Of a DNA stretch of 64,000 bases, positions 7,801 to 16,511 are shown piece after piece. The notes below the pieces were generated by a model, which made no database searches, was not told the origin of the DNA, and saw nothing but the letters and a program-made list of their open reading frames with translations. The number at the start of each line of letters is the position of its first letter. Position 1 is the first letter of the stretch. The position numbers and the translations under genes are program-made. Origin of the DNA: UBA4951 sp963652335 (GTDB lineage: Bacteria > Bacillota_I > Bacilli_A > RFN20 > CAG-826). Location: contig CAVJSS010000002.1 in the NCBI GenBank assembly GCA_963652335.1, positions 1 through 64,000 on the forward strand. Direction: 5' to 3'.

Positions 7801-8973
7801 TTATAAGCAATGCTTGTATATTTCGATGACGTGTTCTTTGTCTAAAGGCATCGGAGCCAGTCCGATTTTTTTAGCGCCTTTATTTGTAGCAATATCGGCC
7901 AATGTTTCAATATCTTTTTCCGTTATCCCCAATTCGGAAAGGGTGGTTGGCATTCCTAATTCCTTAAAGAACGCTTCCATCATTTCGATGTGCTTTTTAG
8001 CGGCTTTAAGATCATCCTTCTCTTCGATATCGAATAGGTAACGGCCCGACTCGGCTAATTTATGGGACAGTTCATTGATATAAGCTTTGGCCCAACCTAG
8101 ATAGCAAACCCCTATTCCGGCCCCATGGGTTATCTTTGGATCGTAAGCGGATAAGGCGTGTTCTGCCCCATGAACCACCATCGACGTTTTCTTTCCTAAC
8201 GAGGTTAAACCATTATGAGCCAGGCCAGAAAGAATCATCAATGATCCTCTTGCATCATAATTGGAAGGATTCTCGTTAACGGCTTTTCCCGCTTCCATGA
8301 TCGATTTGACCACGGCTAAGGCTAATGTGTCGCAGAATTGAAGATTGCTAGATGGACACATATACCTTTCCAAAGAATGGCTCATCATATCGATAATCCC
8401 GGCTCCTGTTTGGTATTTTGGGCAAGAAAAAGTCAGTTCTGGGTTTTCAATCGCAAACAACGGTCTCACCAAATCGTTATGGAAACCGGATTTTATTCGT
8501 TTGGATTCATCGGAAATGACGCAAGAATCGCTTAATTCCGATCCAGCGGCCGCAATGGTCAAAATAACGCCTATCGGCAATGCTTTTTTCGGCGTATCTT
8601 TCCCCAAATTGAAATCCATCACGTCTCCGTTATGATAAACGTTGACGGCTATGGATTTGGCGGTATCGATGCAAGAACCTCCGCCGATTGCCAAAACCAA
8701 ATCGCAGCCATTGTTCAAAACGAGTTCTTTCCCGGCCTCAACCAATTCTTTGATCGGGTTTGGCTGGACCCCGCTTAATTCGACATAATCCACCTCAGCC
8801 TCATCCAACGAAGTTCTTACCCTATCGATAAGGCCGGATTTCAGTGCGTGTTTCCCTCCGTAAACAATCAACACGTTCTTGAATCCATACGATTTGATTA
8901 AGGATCCAATTTCGCTTTCTTTGTCTTTCCCATAAACGATCTTGGTTGGGGAAACGAATTCGAAATCTATCAT
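7801..8973 (-). CDS. iron-containing alcohol dehydrogenase (NAD(P)H-dependent, YugJ/BdhA-like)
   Basis: 390 residues of the group III Fe-ADH family. The N-terminal Rossmann domain has the nucleotide loop AIGGGSCIDTAKS. The C-terminal helical domain contains the metal site with D and H in GIIDMMSHSLERYM and further histidines in VVHGAEHALSAYDPKITHG. The likely role is reduction of an aldehyde to an alcohol in fermentation; the substrate cannot be read from sequence. The start codon overlaps the stop of the upstream TetR regulator (ATGA), which suggests the regulator controls its own operon. Confidence 0.9.
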   Translation of the reverse strand: MIDFEFVSPTKIVYGKDKESEIGSLIKSYGFKNVLIVYGGKHALKSGLIDRVRTSLDEAEVDYVELSGVQPNPIKELVEAGKELVLNNGCDLVLAIGGGSCIDTAKSIAVNVYHNGDVMDFNLGKDTPKKALPIGVILTIAAAGSELSDSCVISDESKRIKSGFHNDLVRPLFAIENPELTFSCPKYQTGAGIIDMMSHSLERYMCPSSNLQFCDTLALAVVKSIMEAGKAVNENPSNYDARGSLMILSGLAHNGLTSLGKKTSMVVHGAEHALSAYDPKITHGAGIGVCYLGWAKAYINELSHKLAESGRYLFDIEEKDDLKAAKKHIEMMEAFFKELGMPTTLSELGITEKDIETLADIATNKGAKKIGLAPMPLDKEHVIEIYKHCL

Positions 8974-9533
8974 TGTTTTTTACCTCTTTCTTCATAAATC
9001 GCTTTTATCAAACTCGGCAAGACGTTCTTGCTTGATGCGGTTATGAAATGCTTCATCGTCTTCTCAAACCTTGCCGGAGAGACCAAAGTGTTTTTTAGCC
9101 AATGGCTATATTCCTGGGAGACGAATCTCCCATAACGTCTGGCTAAAGTTCTGTTTTCCTCTTTGCTCAATTTGTATTTGTCTATAACCAAGAACAAAGA
9201 GAATATCTTCATCATGATCTTCCCATAGATGAAATCATCCACGAATTCAGAAGCGGAAGAGCCGTAGGCGCTTCTTAAGAACACGAAATTCTCCTTATGG
9301 TATTTAAGAACCGCCAAAAGGGCCTCATCGACCGTTTTGGCGCTTTCCAACCCTTTGATTTCTTCCGAAAGGAAAATCGCGGTCAAAAGATCGTATATAT
9401 CTTGATAATGGTAATAGAAAGTTTGCCTATGGATTTTGCAAGTCTCGCAAAGCTTGGTGACGTTTATCTCCGACAACGGCTTTTCGCTCATTGCTTCCCT
9501 AAGGGCTTTTTTCAATTTGGCTTCAGTCGTCAT
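8970..9533 (-). CDS. TetR/AcrR-family transcriptional regulator
   Basis: 187 residues. The N-terminal helix-turn-helix is ISEINVTKLCETCKIHRQTFYYHY-like (about residues 20-45), with the conserved TFYYHYQDIYDLL recognition-helix region. The rest is a helical ligand-binding domain resembling the short DhaS/TetR C-terminal type. It overlaps psuG upstream and the Fe-ADH downstream by 4 bases each. Autoregulation of the operon is an inference; the ligand is unknown. Confidence 0.85.
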   Translation of the reverse strand: MTTEAKLKKALREAMSEKPLSEINVTKLCETCKIHRQTFYYHYQDIYDLLTAIFLSEEIKGLESAKTVDEALLAVLKYHKENFVFLRSAYGSSASEFVDDFIYGKIMMKIFSLFLVIDKYKLSKEENRTLARRYGRFVSQEYSHWLKNTLVSPARFEKTMKHFITASSKNVLPSLIKAIYEERGKKQ

Positions 9534-10435
9534 TTGGCCCCTTTCGCGTATTCAACGGCGATTTGGGCTCCTAGTTTGGCGTTGTTCAACACCAAAGCGA
9601 TGTTTGTTTCCAAACTGTCTCCGCCCGTCAATTCGACGATACGCTTAAGCAAAAACGGGGTGGAATCTTTGCCCACTATACGTTGTTCGTTGGCTTCCTT
9701 CACCGCTTGATCGACGCATTTGTCTATCACTTCGTGAGGCATTGCCAATTCTTCTGGGCACGGGTTGGAAATAAGTATCCCGCCTTTCAATTTCGCTTCT
9801 TCCTTAGACCGGACGATTTCGGCGGCTTCTTTTGGCTCAAAGAATACGCCGTCGACCGGATATCCGGAATCGACGCAATAAAAATTGGCAAAGTGTTTGG
9901 ATTTATAAGACAAGACGGTAACTCCGTTGGTTTCCAATACCTCCAAAGTCTTGGCGATATCCAAAATGGCTTTGGCTCCCGCGCAGATGACCGTGACCGG
10001 CTCTTCGGCCAATTCATAGAGGTCTCTTGAAACGTCAAATGTCGTTTCCGCCCCTCTATGGACTCCGCCTATCCCACCGGTAACGAAGAATTTGATTCCG
10101 GCTCTGGCAGCGAAAATGATGGTGGCGCTGACTGTCGTGGCCCCCCATTCTTTCTTCGCCATGACGATCGGAATGTCTCTTTTCGAAACTTTGACTATCC
10201 CTTTTCTTTTTCCGAATTCTTCGATTTCATCATAACTCATTCCGACAACCGGCTCGCCATCGATGATTCCGATCGTTGCTGGAACAGCCCCGTATTTACG
10301 GACCTCTTCTTCGACCTTCAATGCGGTTTCGACATTCCGAGGATAAGGCATTCCATGGGAAATTATCGTGCTTTCCAAAGCGATTACGGCTTTGTTTTCT
10401 TTTAAGGCTTTAGCCACTTCTTTGCTGATTCTCAT
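9530..10435 (-). CDS. psuG: pseudouridine-5'-phosphate glycosidase
   Basis: 301 residues matching the PsuG/IndA family throughout: AKALKENKAVIALESTIISHGMP-like N-terminus, TIGIIDGEPVVG, the GATTVSATI and TGGIGGVHRGAE motifs, and ISNPCPEE. The enzyme reversibly splits pseudouridine 5'-phosphate into uracil and ribose 5-phosphate. The usual partner kinase PsuK is not next to it, so pseudouridine phosphate must come from a kinase elsewhere. Couples by 4-base overlaps to both neighbours. Confidence 0.92.
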   Translation of the reverse strand: MRISKEVAKALKENKAVIALESTIISHGMPYPRNVETALKVEEEVRKYGAVPATIGIIDGEPVVGMSYDEIEEFGKRKGIVKVSKRDIPIVMAKKEWGATTVSATIIFAARAGIKFFVTGGIGGVHRGAETTFDVSRDLYELAEEPVTVICAGAKAILDIAKTLEVLETNGVTVLSYKSKHFANFYCVDSGYPVDGVFFEPKEAAEIVRSKEEAKLKGGILISNPCPEELAMPHEVIDKCVDQAVKEANEQRIVGKDSTPFLLKRIVELTGGDSLETNIALVLNNAKLGAQIAVEYAKGAK

Positions 10436-12891
10436 CTATATTTCCTCTCCTCTTTCTTTTTGTTTGAATATTTGATAAGCCAAATCAAGCCGAAATATAG
10501 TCCGGCAAACACGATGACCGATGCCGCCAAAACCAAAATCAGCTGCCAATTCAGCTTTTCGTATTGGATGACCGTGACGAATGATCCTGCGCTCGTATGT
10601 GGCATGAACCTATCAAAGCAAATGAGAGCCACGCCACCCAAAGACAGCAATATGAAGACGAATAATCTGTATTTGGTGAACGGGACCGAAATTCTTAGCA
10701 ACGAAGTATAAGCCAACAAAGAGAAGCCCAACGTCGACATCGCGATGAATTGGTCGTTGTCCATGAATTCGGGGGCGAATACGCTAACAACGAAGAAAGT
10801 CAACGTCATTAAGGCCGCCAAGAACCCGCCAGGCCAAGCGATATCCAAGATGTTTTTGATAAAGGAGCCCTTCAATCTATCTCTTGATGGTTCGAAGGCC
10901 AAAAGAACCCCTCCGGCGCCAATGACGACTATTTCCCAAATAAAGAGATTCGGGGTCTTTAAAGGATATCCGTATGAAGTCGTGAACGACAAGAAAAGGA
11001 AAACGACGGAGAGAATGACTGCAAACACGGTCTTGGTCAAAAACAAAGAAGAGGTTCTCTGCAAATTGTTGATGACCCTTCTTCCTTCGAAAACGACATC
11101 TGGCAATTTAGAAAAATTATCGTCGACGGAAACAAGGTGGGCGCAATGTTTTGCCGCAGTTGACCCACTGCCCATTACGATCGAGCAATCGGCTTGTTTC
11201 AAAGCCAAAACGTCGTTGACCCCATCTCCGGTCATGGCAACCGAATGCCCATGGCGTTGGAAAATTTTTATAAGATGGGCTTTTTGCTCAGGGGTCGCCC
11301 TGCCGAATATGGTTGTTTTCTCGGCGTAATCTTCAAGTTTGCTATCGGGGACATTGCTTAAATCCACATAGTTTTTGGCATTGGGGATGCCGCATCTTTT
11401 GGCGATGACGGCAACCGAGGCCGCATCATCGCCTGATATGACTTTGGCTGCCACTTCGTTTTGAGCGAACCATTTGATCGTTTTCTCGGCGTCGTCTTTG
11501 ATGTGATCCGATATGACGATGATCGCTTCCAAAGTCGATTTCCCAATGACTTTTCCGCCTTTGATTCCTTTTTTGTTAGAGAACAAACCAAGGACCCTGA
11601 ATCCTTTGGCGGCTTCTTCCTGAATCAAGATATCGGCTTCTTTGCTTTCATAAGACGGAACGAACCCTGGGGCGCCCATAACCCAAGTAAGGTTATCGAT
11701 CGTGGCTGCCGAATATTTGTTTTCGGACGTAAACGGCAATGAAGCAGAGGCTAACAAATGGTTGTTGCCGCAATATGTCCTCAAAGCTTTCGCGGTGACG
11801 TTTTGATCTTCCGTGGCGTTGACTATCGAAGCGATCGCCACCCTGATATCGCCTTTGTCCAACCCATTTACAGCATGTATGCGTTCCACATTGAGATTGC
11901 CATCAGTAAGTGTTCCGGTCTTATCAAAACAGATCATATCGACCCTGGCCAAGGTTTCGATTGAATAGAGTTCCTGCACGTTTATCTTTCTTCTGGCCAA
12001 AGCAATCGAGCCTTTGGTCAAGGTAACCGAAGTCAAAAGATATAAGCCGGTCGGAATCATCGCGACGAACGAACCTGATAATTTCTCCATCGTTCCTTTG
12101 AAGTCGAACGTTCCATCTTCCAATCTTCCGGTTTTGAAATATGCCACCAAAAACATGGCGATACCGATTGCGGTCGCTAGGATGGCCGTGATCCTAAAAA
12201 TCCTGAAACATCCGTTTTTGAGTTCGGATTTCGGCCTTCTGAATTCTTTGGCTTGCCTTTCTATCGATGAAGAATAGTTCAGCCAAGATATTTTTATGGC
12301 CTCGGTGACGCAGTGCCCGGCAACAACGAATGATCCAGCCAAAAGAGTGTCTCCTTCCTTTTTCATCAAAGAATGGGATTCGCCGGTAAGCATCGATTCG
12401 TCGACTTTGACTTCGCCTTCCCTTATTATCGAATCCGCGACGATTTGGTCCCCAGATTTAAGATGGATGATGTCTCCCAAGACAACCTTTTCGGCCAAAA
12501 CCCCGACTGTTTTTCCATCACGAACGACGTTTACGTCTTGCTGTCCGACGATTTTCAGTTTTTCGGAAGCGACCTTGGCTCTTATATCGGTAATTATGCC
12601 AATCGTGACATTGGCAAAAACCGGCAAGATGAAGGTGTAATAATTGAGCAACACGACCCCGGCGACGATTTGGACGATTACCACAATTAGCAACGCGATA
12701 TTGAAATACGAGCACATATTGGAAAGGAATATCTTCCAAATCGGCCTGCTGTTTTGGTTGGCGGCTTTGTTGACCAAACCTTGCTTGGTTCTTTCCAAGA
12801 CCTGTTCAGAGGAAAGACCGGACGCAATGTCCGCGTGGGAATTTCGATAGGCTCTGGCCTTATTTTCCAAATCTATCGATTTGCGCATCAT
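10432..12891 (-). CDS. cation-transporting P-type ATPase (CtpE-like)
   Basis: 819 residues. The actuator motif is TGES, the phosphorylation site DKTGTLTDG lies near residue 321, and the hinge is MTGDGVNDVLALKQAD. Ten membrane helices are inferred. The M4 motif is MIPTGLYLLTS in place of the PEGL of Ca2+ and heavy-metal pumps; Bacillota CtpE-like pumps have similar PSG/PTG forms, as I recall, so the ion (possibly Ca2+) is uncertain. There is no N-terminal metal-binding domain. The start overlaps the ABC transporter stop as ATGA, with AAGGAG upstream; a second ATG three bases later has better spacing. Confidence 0.88.
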   Translation of the reverse strand: MMRKSIDLENKARAYRNSHADIASGLSSEQVLERTKQGLVNKAANQNSRPIWKIFLSNMCSYFNIALLIVVIVQIVAGVVLLNYYTFILPVFANVTIGIITDIRAKVASEKLKIVGQQDVNVVRDGKTVGVLAEKVVLGDIIHLKSGDQIVADSIIREGEVKVDESMLTGESHSLMKKEGDTLLAGSFVVAGHCVTEAIKISWLNYSSSIERQAKEFRRPKSELKNGCFRIFRITAILATAIGIAMFLVAYFKTGRLEDGTFDFKGTMEKLSGSFVAMIPTGLYLLTSVTLTKGSIALARRKINVQELYSIETLARVDMICFDKTGTLTDGNLNVERIHAVNGLDKGDIRVAIASIVNATEDQNVTAKALRTYCGNNHLLASASLPFTSENKYSAATIDNLTWVMGAPGFVPSYESKEADILIQEEAAKGFRVLGLFSNKKGIKGGKVIGKSTLEAIIVISDHIKDDAEKTIKWFAQNEVAAKVISGDDAASVAVIAKRCGIPNAKNYVDLSNVPDSKLEDYAEKTTIFGRATPEQKAHLIKIFQRHGHSVAMTGDGVNDVLALKQADCSIVMGSGSTAAKHCAHLVSVDDNFSKLPDVVFEGRRVINNLQRTSSLFLTKTVFAVILSVVFLFLSFTTSYGYPLKTPNLFIWEIVVIGAGGVLLAFEPSRDRLKGSFIKNILDIAWPGGFLAALMTLTFFVVSVFAPEFMDNDQFIAMSTLGFSLLAYTSLLRISVPFTKYRLFVFILLSLGGVALICFDRFMPHTSAGSFVTVIQYEKLNWQLILVLAASVIVFAGLYFGLIWLIKYSNKKKEERKYR

Positions 12892-15833
12892 TCGCTCCTT
12901 AAAGCGATAACAGGGTCTTTGTTGGAGGCAACCCTAGCTGGGATTAGCCCGGAGATGAAGGCCAACAAAATGGATATAGCAATCAAAACGATCGCATGCC
13001 ACGGGTTCAATGTGGCGATGTTTTGCAGATTGTTGCCTGGGTAAACGTGATCGATTATCAAACTCAAAGGCACATCGAGTATGGCGGTTACGATTATGCC
13101 AATAAGTCCAGCCAAAGCCCCGATTACGACGCATTCGGCCTCAAACAAACGACCAACATCTTTCTTTCTGGCCCCGCACGCTCTTAAAATTCCGATTTCC
13201 TTGGTTCTTTCAACCACCGAAACATAGGTGATTATCCCAGTCATGATCGAACTGACGACCAAAGAGATCGAAGCAAACACGATCAAAACTATCGAAATGA
13301 CGTTTATGAGAACCCCAATGGTTTCGGTAAAAGTCGACATTACGTCGGTATAAAGGATTTGTTCTTCTTCCGGACGCTTGGAATCGTTCGTATCATAATT
13401 CTCGTAATTATAAGCGTCGAGATAAGAAACAAGCTTTTCTTTGACCGTCAAAGAAGAAGGGAAAATCAAGATGGAGGTGACCAAAGAAAATTGGCGCATC
13501 AACGCAACATAGTCGATGGCGCAAATATTTTCTCTGTTAAGATCAGCGAAGCCATTGAAGAATGCTTGAACGCCGTTTGTAAGCAAGCCATCTATTCCGC
13601 CCCATTTCAAAATCAAAGCCAAAACGGAGGAAGCGCTCATATTCAAAGCGGCGTCTTCTTGTTTCAAATCAGCCCCGACTTTTTGGGCGTTGGTAAGAAA
13701 GGTGCTTCTGGTAACGTTGCTTGGGATGGTTTGATCTTTGCTCGCTTCGAAAGCGGTGAATCCCAAAGCCGAATCCAAAACGGAAATGAAATTGGAATAG
13801 GCTGTGGCGATCTTTGCGGTGTCCGTCTCATCCAATTCGGAACTTTTGCCATCTTGAATGAGCTTAAGGATTTCTTGCATCGAATGGGTTTCGCCTTTGT
13901 TGATTTTGTTTATCTCAGTAAAATAGGAATTCAATTCAGCTAAACCGTCAAGATTGTTGTAGATGTCCGGCTTCGGCAAATAAACGTTCGTCGATGCTGC
14001 GGTTTTGATTTTCTTATCCAACTCGATGTTGGCTTCTCGCGCAGTTTCGTCGGTATCGCCGGTTCCGTCCGCGGTAATATAATCTTTCAAAGCGGAAGTG
14101 TAAGCCAACGATGACGGCATAAGGCTGATATAGCTGTTTTTGGTCGGTCTTAAAATCCCTACGACCTTAAGTTTTAAAGGGTTATAGAGATCGTCATTGT
14201 TATAAACCCCCGCAAAATTGTGGGTTCTTTGGAAATAATGGACTTCCTGCGTTGATTCGTGGGCCTCGAGTTGGAATGTGTCAACGTTGAATTTGTCTAC
14301 TTCCCACACTTTTTTCGTGTACGATTTGTATTCGTCGTTACGATACCAGTCAACTTGACGATAGACTTTATAGGTTTTGTTCAATATATCGTCAAAGGAG
14401 ATTTCTTTGTCGGCTATCGTTTGATCTGGATCAAGGAACCCCAAATTGCTCAACGTTGATTTGCTTATTTTGTTTTCCCTATCGATAATCAAAACGATCT
14501 CGTCTTTTGCCGTTGGGTATTTCCCGGCGATACAATCATACCAATCGGTGAGTTTGTCGCCTTCGACGTATAATTCATGGAAAGAATAGGCTGGAAGGCC
14601 CGTCACGCTGCTGATGGTTCCACTCATCGATCCGGCCGATTTATAAGCGTTTGGCTGAATGATGTAATTGCCGCAATCGGTCAAAAGATGGAAATCTTGG
14701 TTCAATCGGTTATACAAAATCGAATCCACCCATTTCGATTTGGTCGGGTCGGTTACCAAGGCGTTTAAGTATTGGCGATATTCTTCGGTGAATTTGTTTT
14801 GGTGGATGGAAACGATCGATTGGCTGTTGTCGTCGACTTTGACGTATTTGTCTTCCGGATAAAGTTCGGTTTCGGTGTTTTGGTTTAGGCTGCCATAGGA
14901 ATACGTTGTCGGAACGATGGAAATGGGGATGGCGGAGGCCACCAATTTCTCAACGTTGTTCATATAGTTGGTAAAGCCGTTGGTAACAGACAAAACCAAA
15001 GCCACGCCGATAAGGCCTATCGAAGAAGCCACGGCCGTAAGGATGGTTCTTGTTTTTTTCGTTCTTATATTGGAAAGCGATGATTTGAATGCGGTGGCAA
15101 AAGACATTGAGGTCTTCTTGTTTTTCTCTTTTTCCGTAACTTCAGCCGCATCGTTTTCGATTGGGGCGGAGTCGTTGACGACTTCGCCATCCTTCATCTC
15201 GATTATCCGATCCGAATAACGTTCGGCCAGCTCGCGGTTATGGGTGACCATGATGACCAGTTTCTCTTTGGATATTTCCTTCAATATGTCCATGACTTGG
15301 ATCGAGGTGGCTGAATCCAAAGCCCCGGTCGGTTCGTCGGCGAGGATGATCTTTGGATTGTTGACGATAGCTCTAGCCAAGGCGACCCTTTGCATCTGCC
15401 CGCCCGACATTTGGTTTGGCTTCTTTTTGAATTCGTTTTCCAAACCAACGGATTTCAAAGCCTCCAAAGCCATTTTCTTCCGGTCGGCTTTCTTTATTCC
15501 GTTTAAAATCAACGGGGTCTCGACGTTTGAAAGGACGCTTTGGTGGGAGATGAGGTTATAGGATTGGAAAACGAAGCCAACCCTAACGTTTCTGTAAGAG
15601 TCCCAATCGCTGTCGTTGAATGATTTGGTGCTTTTGTTGTCTATCAACAAATCGCCTGAGGTGTAACGATCCAATCCGCCGATGATGTTAAGCAGGGTCG
15701 TCTTGCCGCAACCAGAAGGCCCCAAAACGGAAACGAATCCATTTTCCCCAAACGTCAATGTTATGCCTTTCAAAGCCGGCACCGGCTTTTTGTCCAAAAA
15801 ATAATCCTTATGGATATCAAGAAGTTCCAACAT
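12888..15833 (-). CDS. MacB-like ABC transporter, fused ATPase and FtsX-type permease
   Basis: 981 residues. An N-terminal ABC ATPase (about 1-225) has Walker A GPSGCGKTT, signature MSGGQMQRVALARA and Walker B ILADEPTGALD. A linker leads to a first membrane helix near residue 260, a ~550-residue extracytoplasmic domain, and three C-terminal helices of the FtsX family containing VVERTKEIGILRACGA. This is the MacB layout, used in lipoprotein, peptide or antimicrobial efflux and in mechanotransmission. The extracytoplasmic domain is much larger than that of E. coli MacB. It is the first gene of a six-gene overlapping operon. Confidence 0.9.
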   Translation of the reverse strand: MLELLDIHKDYFLDKKPVPALKGITLTFGENGFVSVLGPSGCGKTTLLNIIGGLDRYTSGDLLIDNKSTKSFNDSDWDSYRNVRVGFVFQSYNLISHQSVLSNVETPLILNGIKKADRKKMALEALKSVGLENEFKKKPNQMSGGQMQRVALARAIVNNPKIILADEPTGALDSATSIQVMDILKEISKEKLVIMVTHNRELAERYSDRIIEMKDGEVVNDSAPIENDAAEVTEKEKNKKTSMSFATAFKSSLSNIRTKKTRTILTAVASSIGLIGVALVLSVTNGFTNYMNNVEKLVASAIPISIVPTTYSYGSLNQNTETELYPEDKYVKVDDNSQSIVSIHQNKFTEEYRQYLNALVTDPTKSKWVDSILYNRLNQDFHLLTDCGNYIIQPNAYKSAGSMSGTISSVTGLPAYSFHELYVEGDKLTDWYDCIAGKYPTAKDEIVLIIDRENKISKSTLSNLGFLDPDQTIADKEISFDDILNKTYKVYRQVDWYRNDEYKSYTKKVWEVDKFNVDTFQLEAHESTQEVHYFQRTHNFAGVYNNDDLYNPLKLKVVGILRPTKNSYISLMPSSLAYTSALKDYITADGTGDTDETAREANIELDKKIKTAASTNVYLPKPDIYNNLDGLAELNSYFTEINKINKGETHSMQEILKLIQDGKSSELDETDTAKIATAYSNFISVLDSALGFTAFEASKDQTIPSNVTRSTFLTNAQKVGADLKQEDAALNMSASSVLALILKWGGIDGLLTNGVQAFFNGFADLNRENICAIDYVALMRQFSLVTSILIFPSSLTVKEKLVSYLDAYNYENYDTNDSKRPEEEQILYTDVMSTFTETIGVLINVISIVLIVFASISLVVSSIMTGIITYVSVVERTKEIGILRACGARKKDVGRLFEAECVVIGALAGLIGIIVTAILDVPLSLIIDHVYPGNNLQNIATLNPWHAIVLIAISILLAFISGLIPARVASNKDPVIALRSE

Positions 15834-15839
15834 GGCTAA

Positions 15840-15845
15840 ACTATA
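15840..15845 (-). promoter_or_regulatory. -10 box of the ABC transporter operon, leaderless spacing
   Basis: Minus strand TATAGT is followed by only TTAGCC before the ATG at 15833. No Shine-Dalgarno sequence is present, so the mRNA should begin at or beside the start codon. Confidence 0.5.
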
Positions 15846-15908
15846 CTCTTTTTATACACTGTCGCATTCATTTTTCACACGCAACACATGCGCACGCAAC
15901 GAATTAAA

Positions 15909-15928
15909 AAACGTGGTTTTCCACGTTT
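15909..15928 (-). terminator. terminator of tadA
   Basis: Minus strand AAACGTGG-AAAA-CCACGTTT followed by further T residues, 14 bases beyond the tadA stop. Strong intrinsic terminator. Confidence 0.85.
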
Positions 15929-15941
15929 CATCGGCATTTCG

Positions 15942-16388
15942 TCATCTAAGCTCTTCAAAGAATTTTTTTATCAACGTTTTGCATTCGTTTTCCAAAATCC
16001 CTTTGGTTATCAAAGGCCTGTTTGCAAACGATGGGTCATCGAATGCTCCAAAGTGCGAACAAACAGCCCCCATAGTTGGGTCATCTGCCCCATAAACGAC
16101 GCGATGGATGTTGCTTTGAAGGATGGCTCCGGAACACATCAAGCAAGGTTCCACGGTAACGTACAAAGTGCAGCCTTCCAAATTCCAAGAACCCAAAGTT
16201 TTGGCGGCTGATTTGATCGCTTCGATTTCGGCGTGTGAGCTTATGTCCAATTTGGATTCGCGTTTATTGTGTCCCAACCCAATAACCTTGTCATTTAAAA
16301 CCACCGCCGCTCCGACAGGAACTTCGTTTTCTTCGTATGCTTTTTTGGCTTCGCTTATGGCCAAAGCCATCAATTCTTCATCGTTCAT
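15942..16388 (-). CDS. tadA: tRNA-specific adenosine deaminase
   Basis: 148 residues. The zinc-deaminase motif HAE (H52, E54) and PCLMC (P81, C82, C85) identify the tRNA A34-to-inosine deaminase; length and motif spacing fit TadA. No SD precedes the ATG at 16388, but an extended -10 promoter ends six bases before it. It lies just downstream of the SRP RNA gene, an order also found in other Bacillota. Confidence 0.93.
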   Translation of the reverse strand: MNDEELMALAISEAKKAYEENEVPVGAAVVLNDKVIGLGHNKRESKLDISSHAEIEAIKSAAKTLGSWNLEGCTLYVTVEPCLMCSGAILQSNIHRVVYGADDPTMGAVCSHFGAFDDPSFANRPLITKGILENECKTLIKKFFEELR

Positions 16389-16394
16389 GGATTT

Positions 16395-16403
16395 ATTTTA
16401 GCA
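16395..16403 (-). promoter_or_regulatory. extended -10 promoter of tadA, leaderless spacing
   Basis: Minus strand TGC-TAAAAT (16403-16395) followed by AAATCC and the tadA ATG at 16388. It sits in the U-rich end of the SRP RNA gene. Confidence 0.5.
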
Positions 16404-16411
16404 AAATCAAA

Positions 16412-16490
16412 ACCACCGCACAGGGGATTGTGTGTTAAGGCTGCTTCGTTCCCGACCTGACCTGGTTCCAAACCCTCTCCTTGCGATGGC
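16412..16490 (-). ncRNA. ffs: signal recognition particle RNA, small bacterial (4.5S) type
   Basis: The minus strand contains GGTCAGGTCGGGAACGAAG followed by CAGCC, the conserved SRP domain IV loop that binds Ffh. The ends pair: TGCGATGGC (16482-16490) with ACCACCGCA (16412-16420), giving a ~79-nt hairpin followed by a U-rich stretch. Size and structure are the short form without an Alu domain. It lies between serS and tadA. Confidence 0.92.
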
Positions 16491-16496
16491 TTTATG

Positions 16497-16502
16497 ATTA
16501 TA
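16497..16502 (-). promoter_or_regulatory. -10 box of the SRP RNA gene
   Basis: A perfect TATAAT on the minus strand, six bases before the paired 5' end of the RNA (16490). The -35 region would fall in the last codons of serS and has no clear match. Confidence 0.6.
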
Positions 16503-16511
16503 TTCCGTTTT

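Noticed and set aside
10745..11329. 194-residue plus-strand ORF within the P-type ATPase
   Set aside because: Antisense shadow of the conserved ATPase C-terminal half.
13359..13943. 194-residue plus-strand ORF within the ABC transporter
   Set aside because: Antisense to the extracytoplasmic domain, no start signal.
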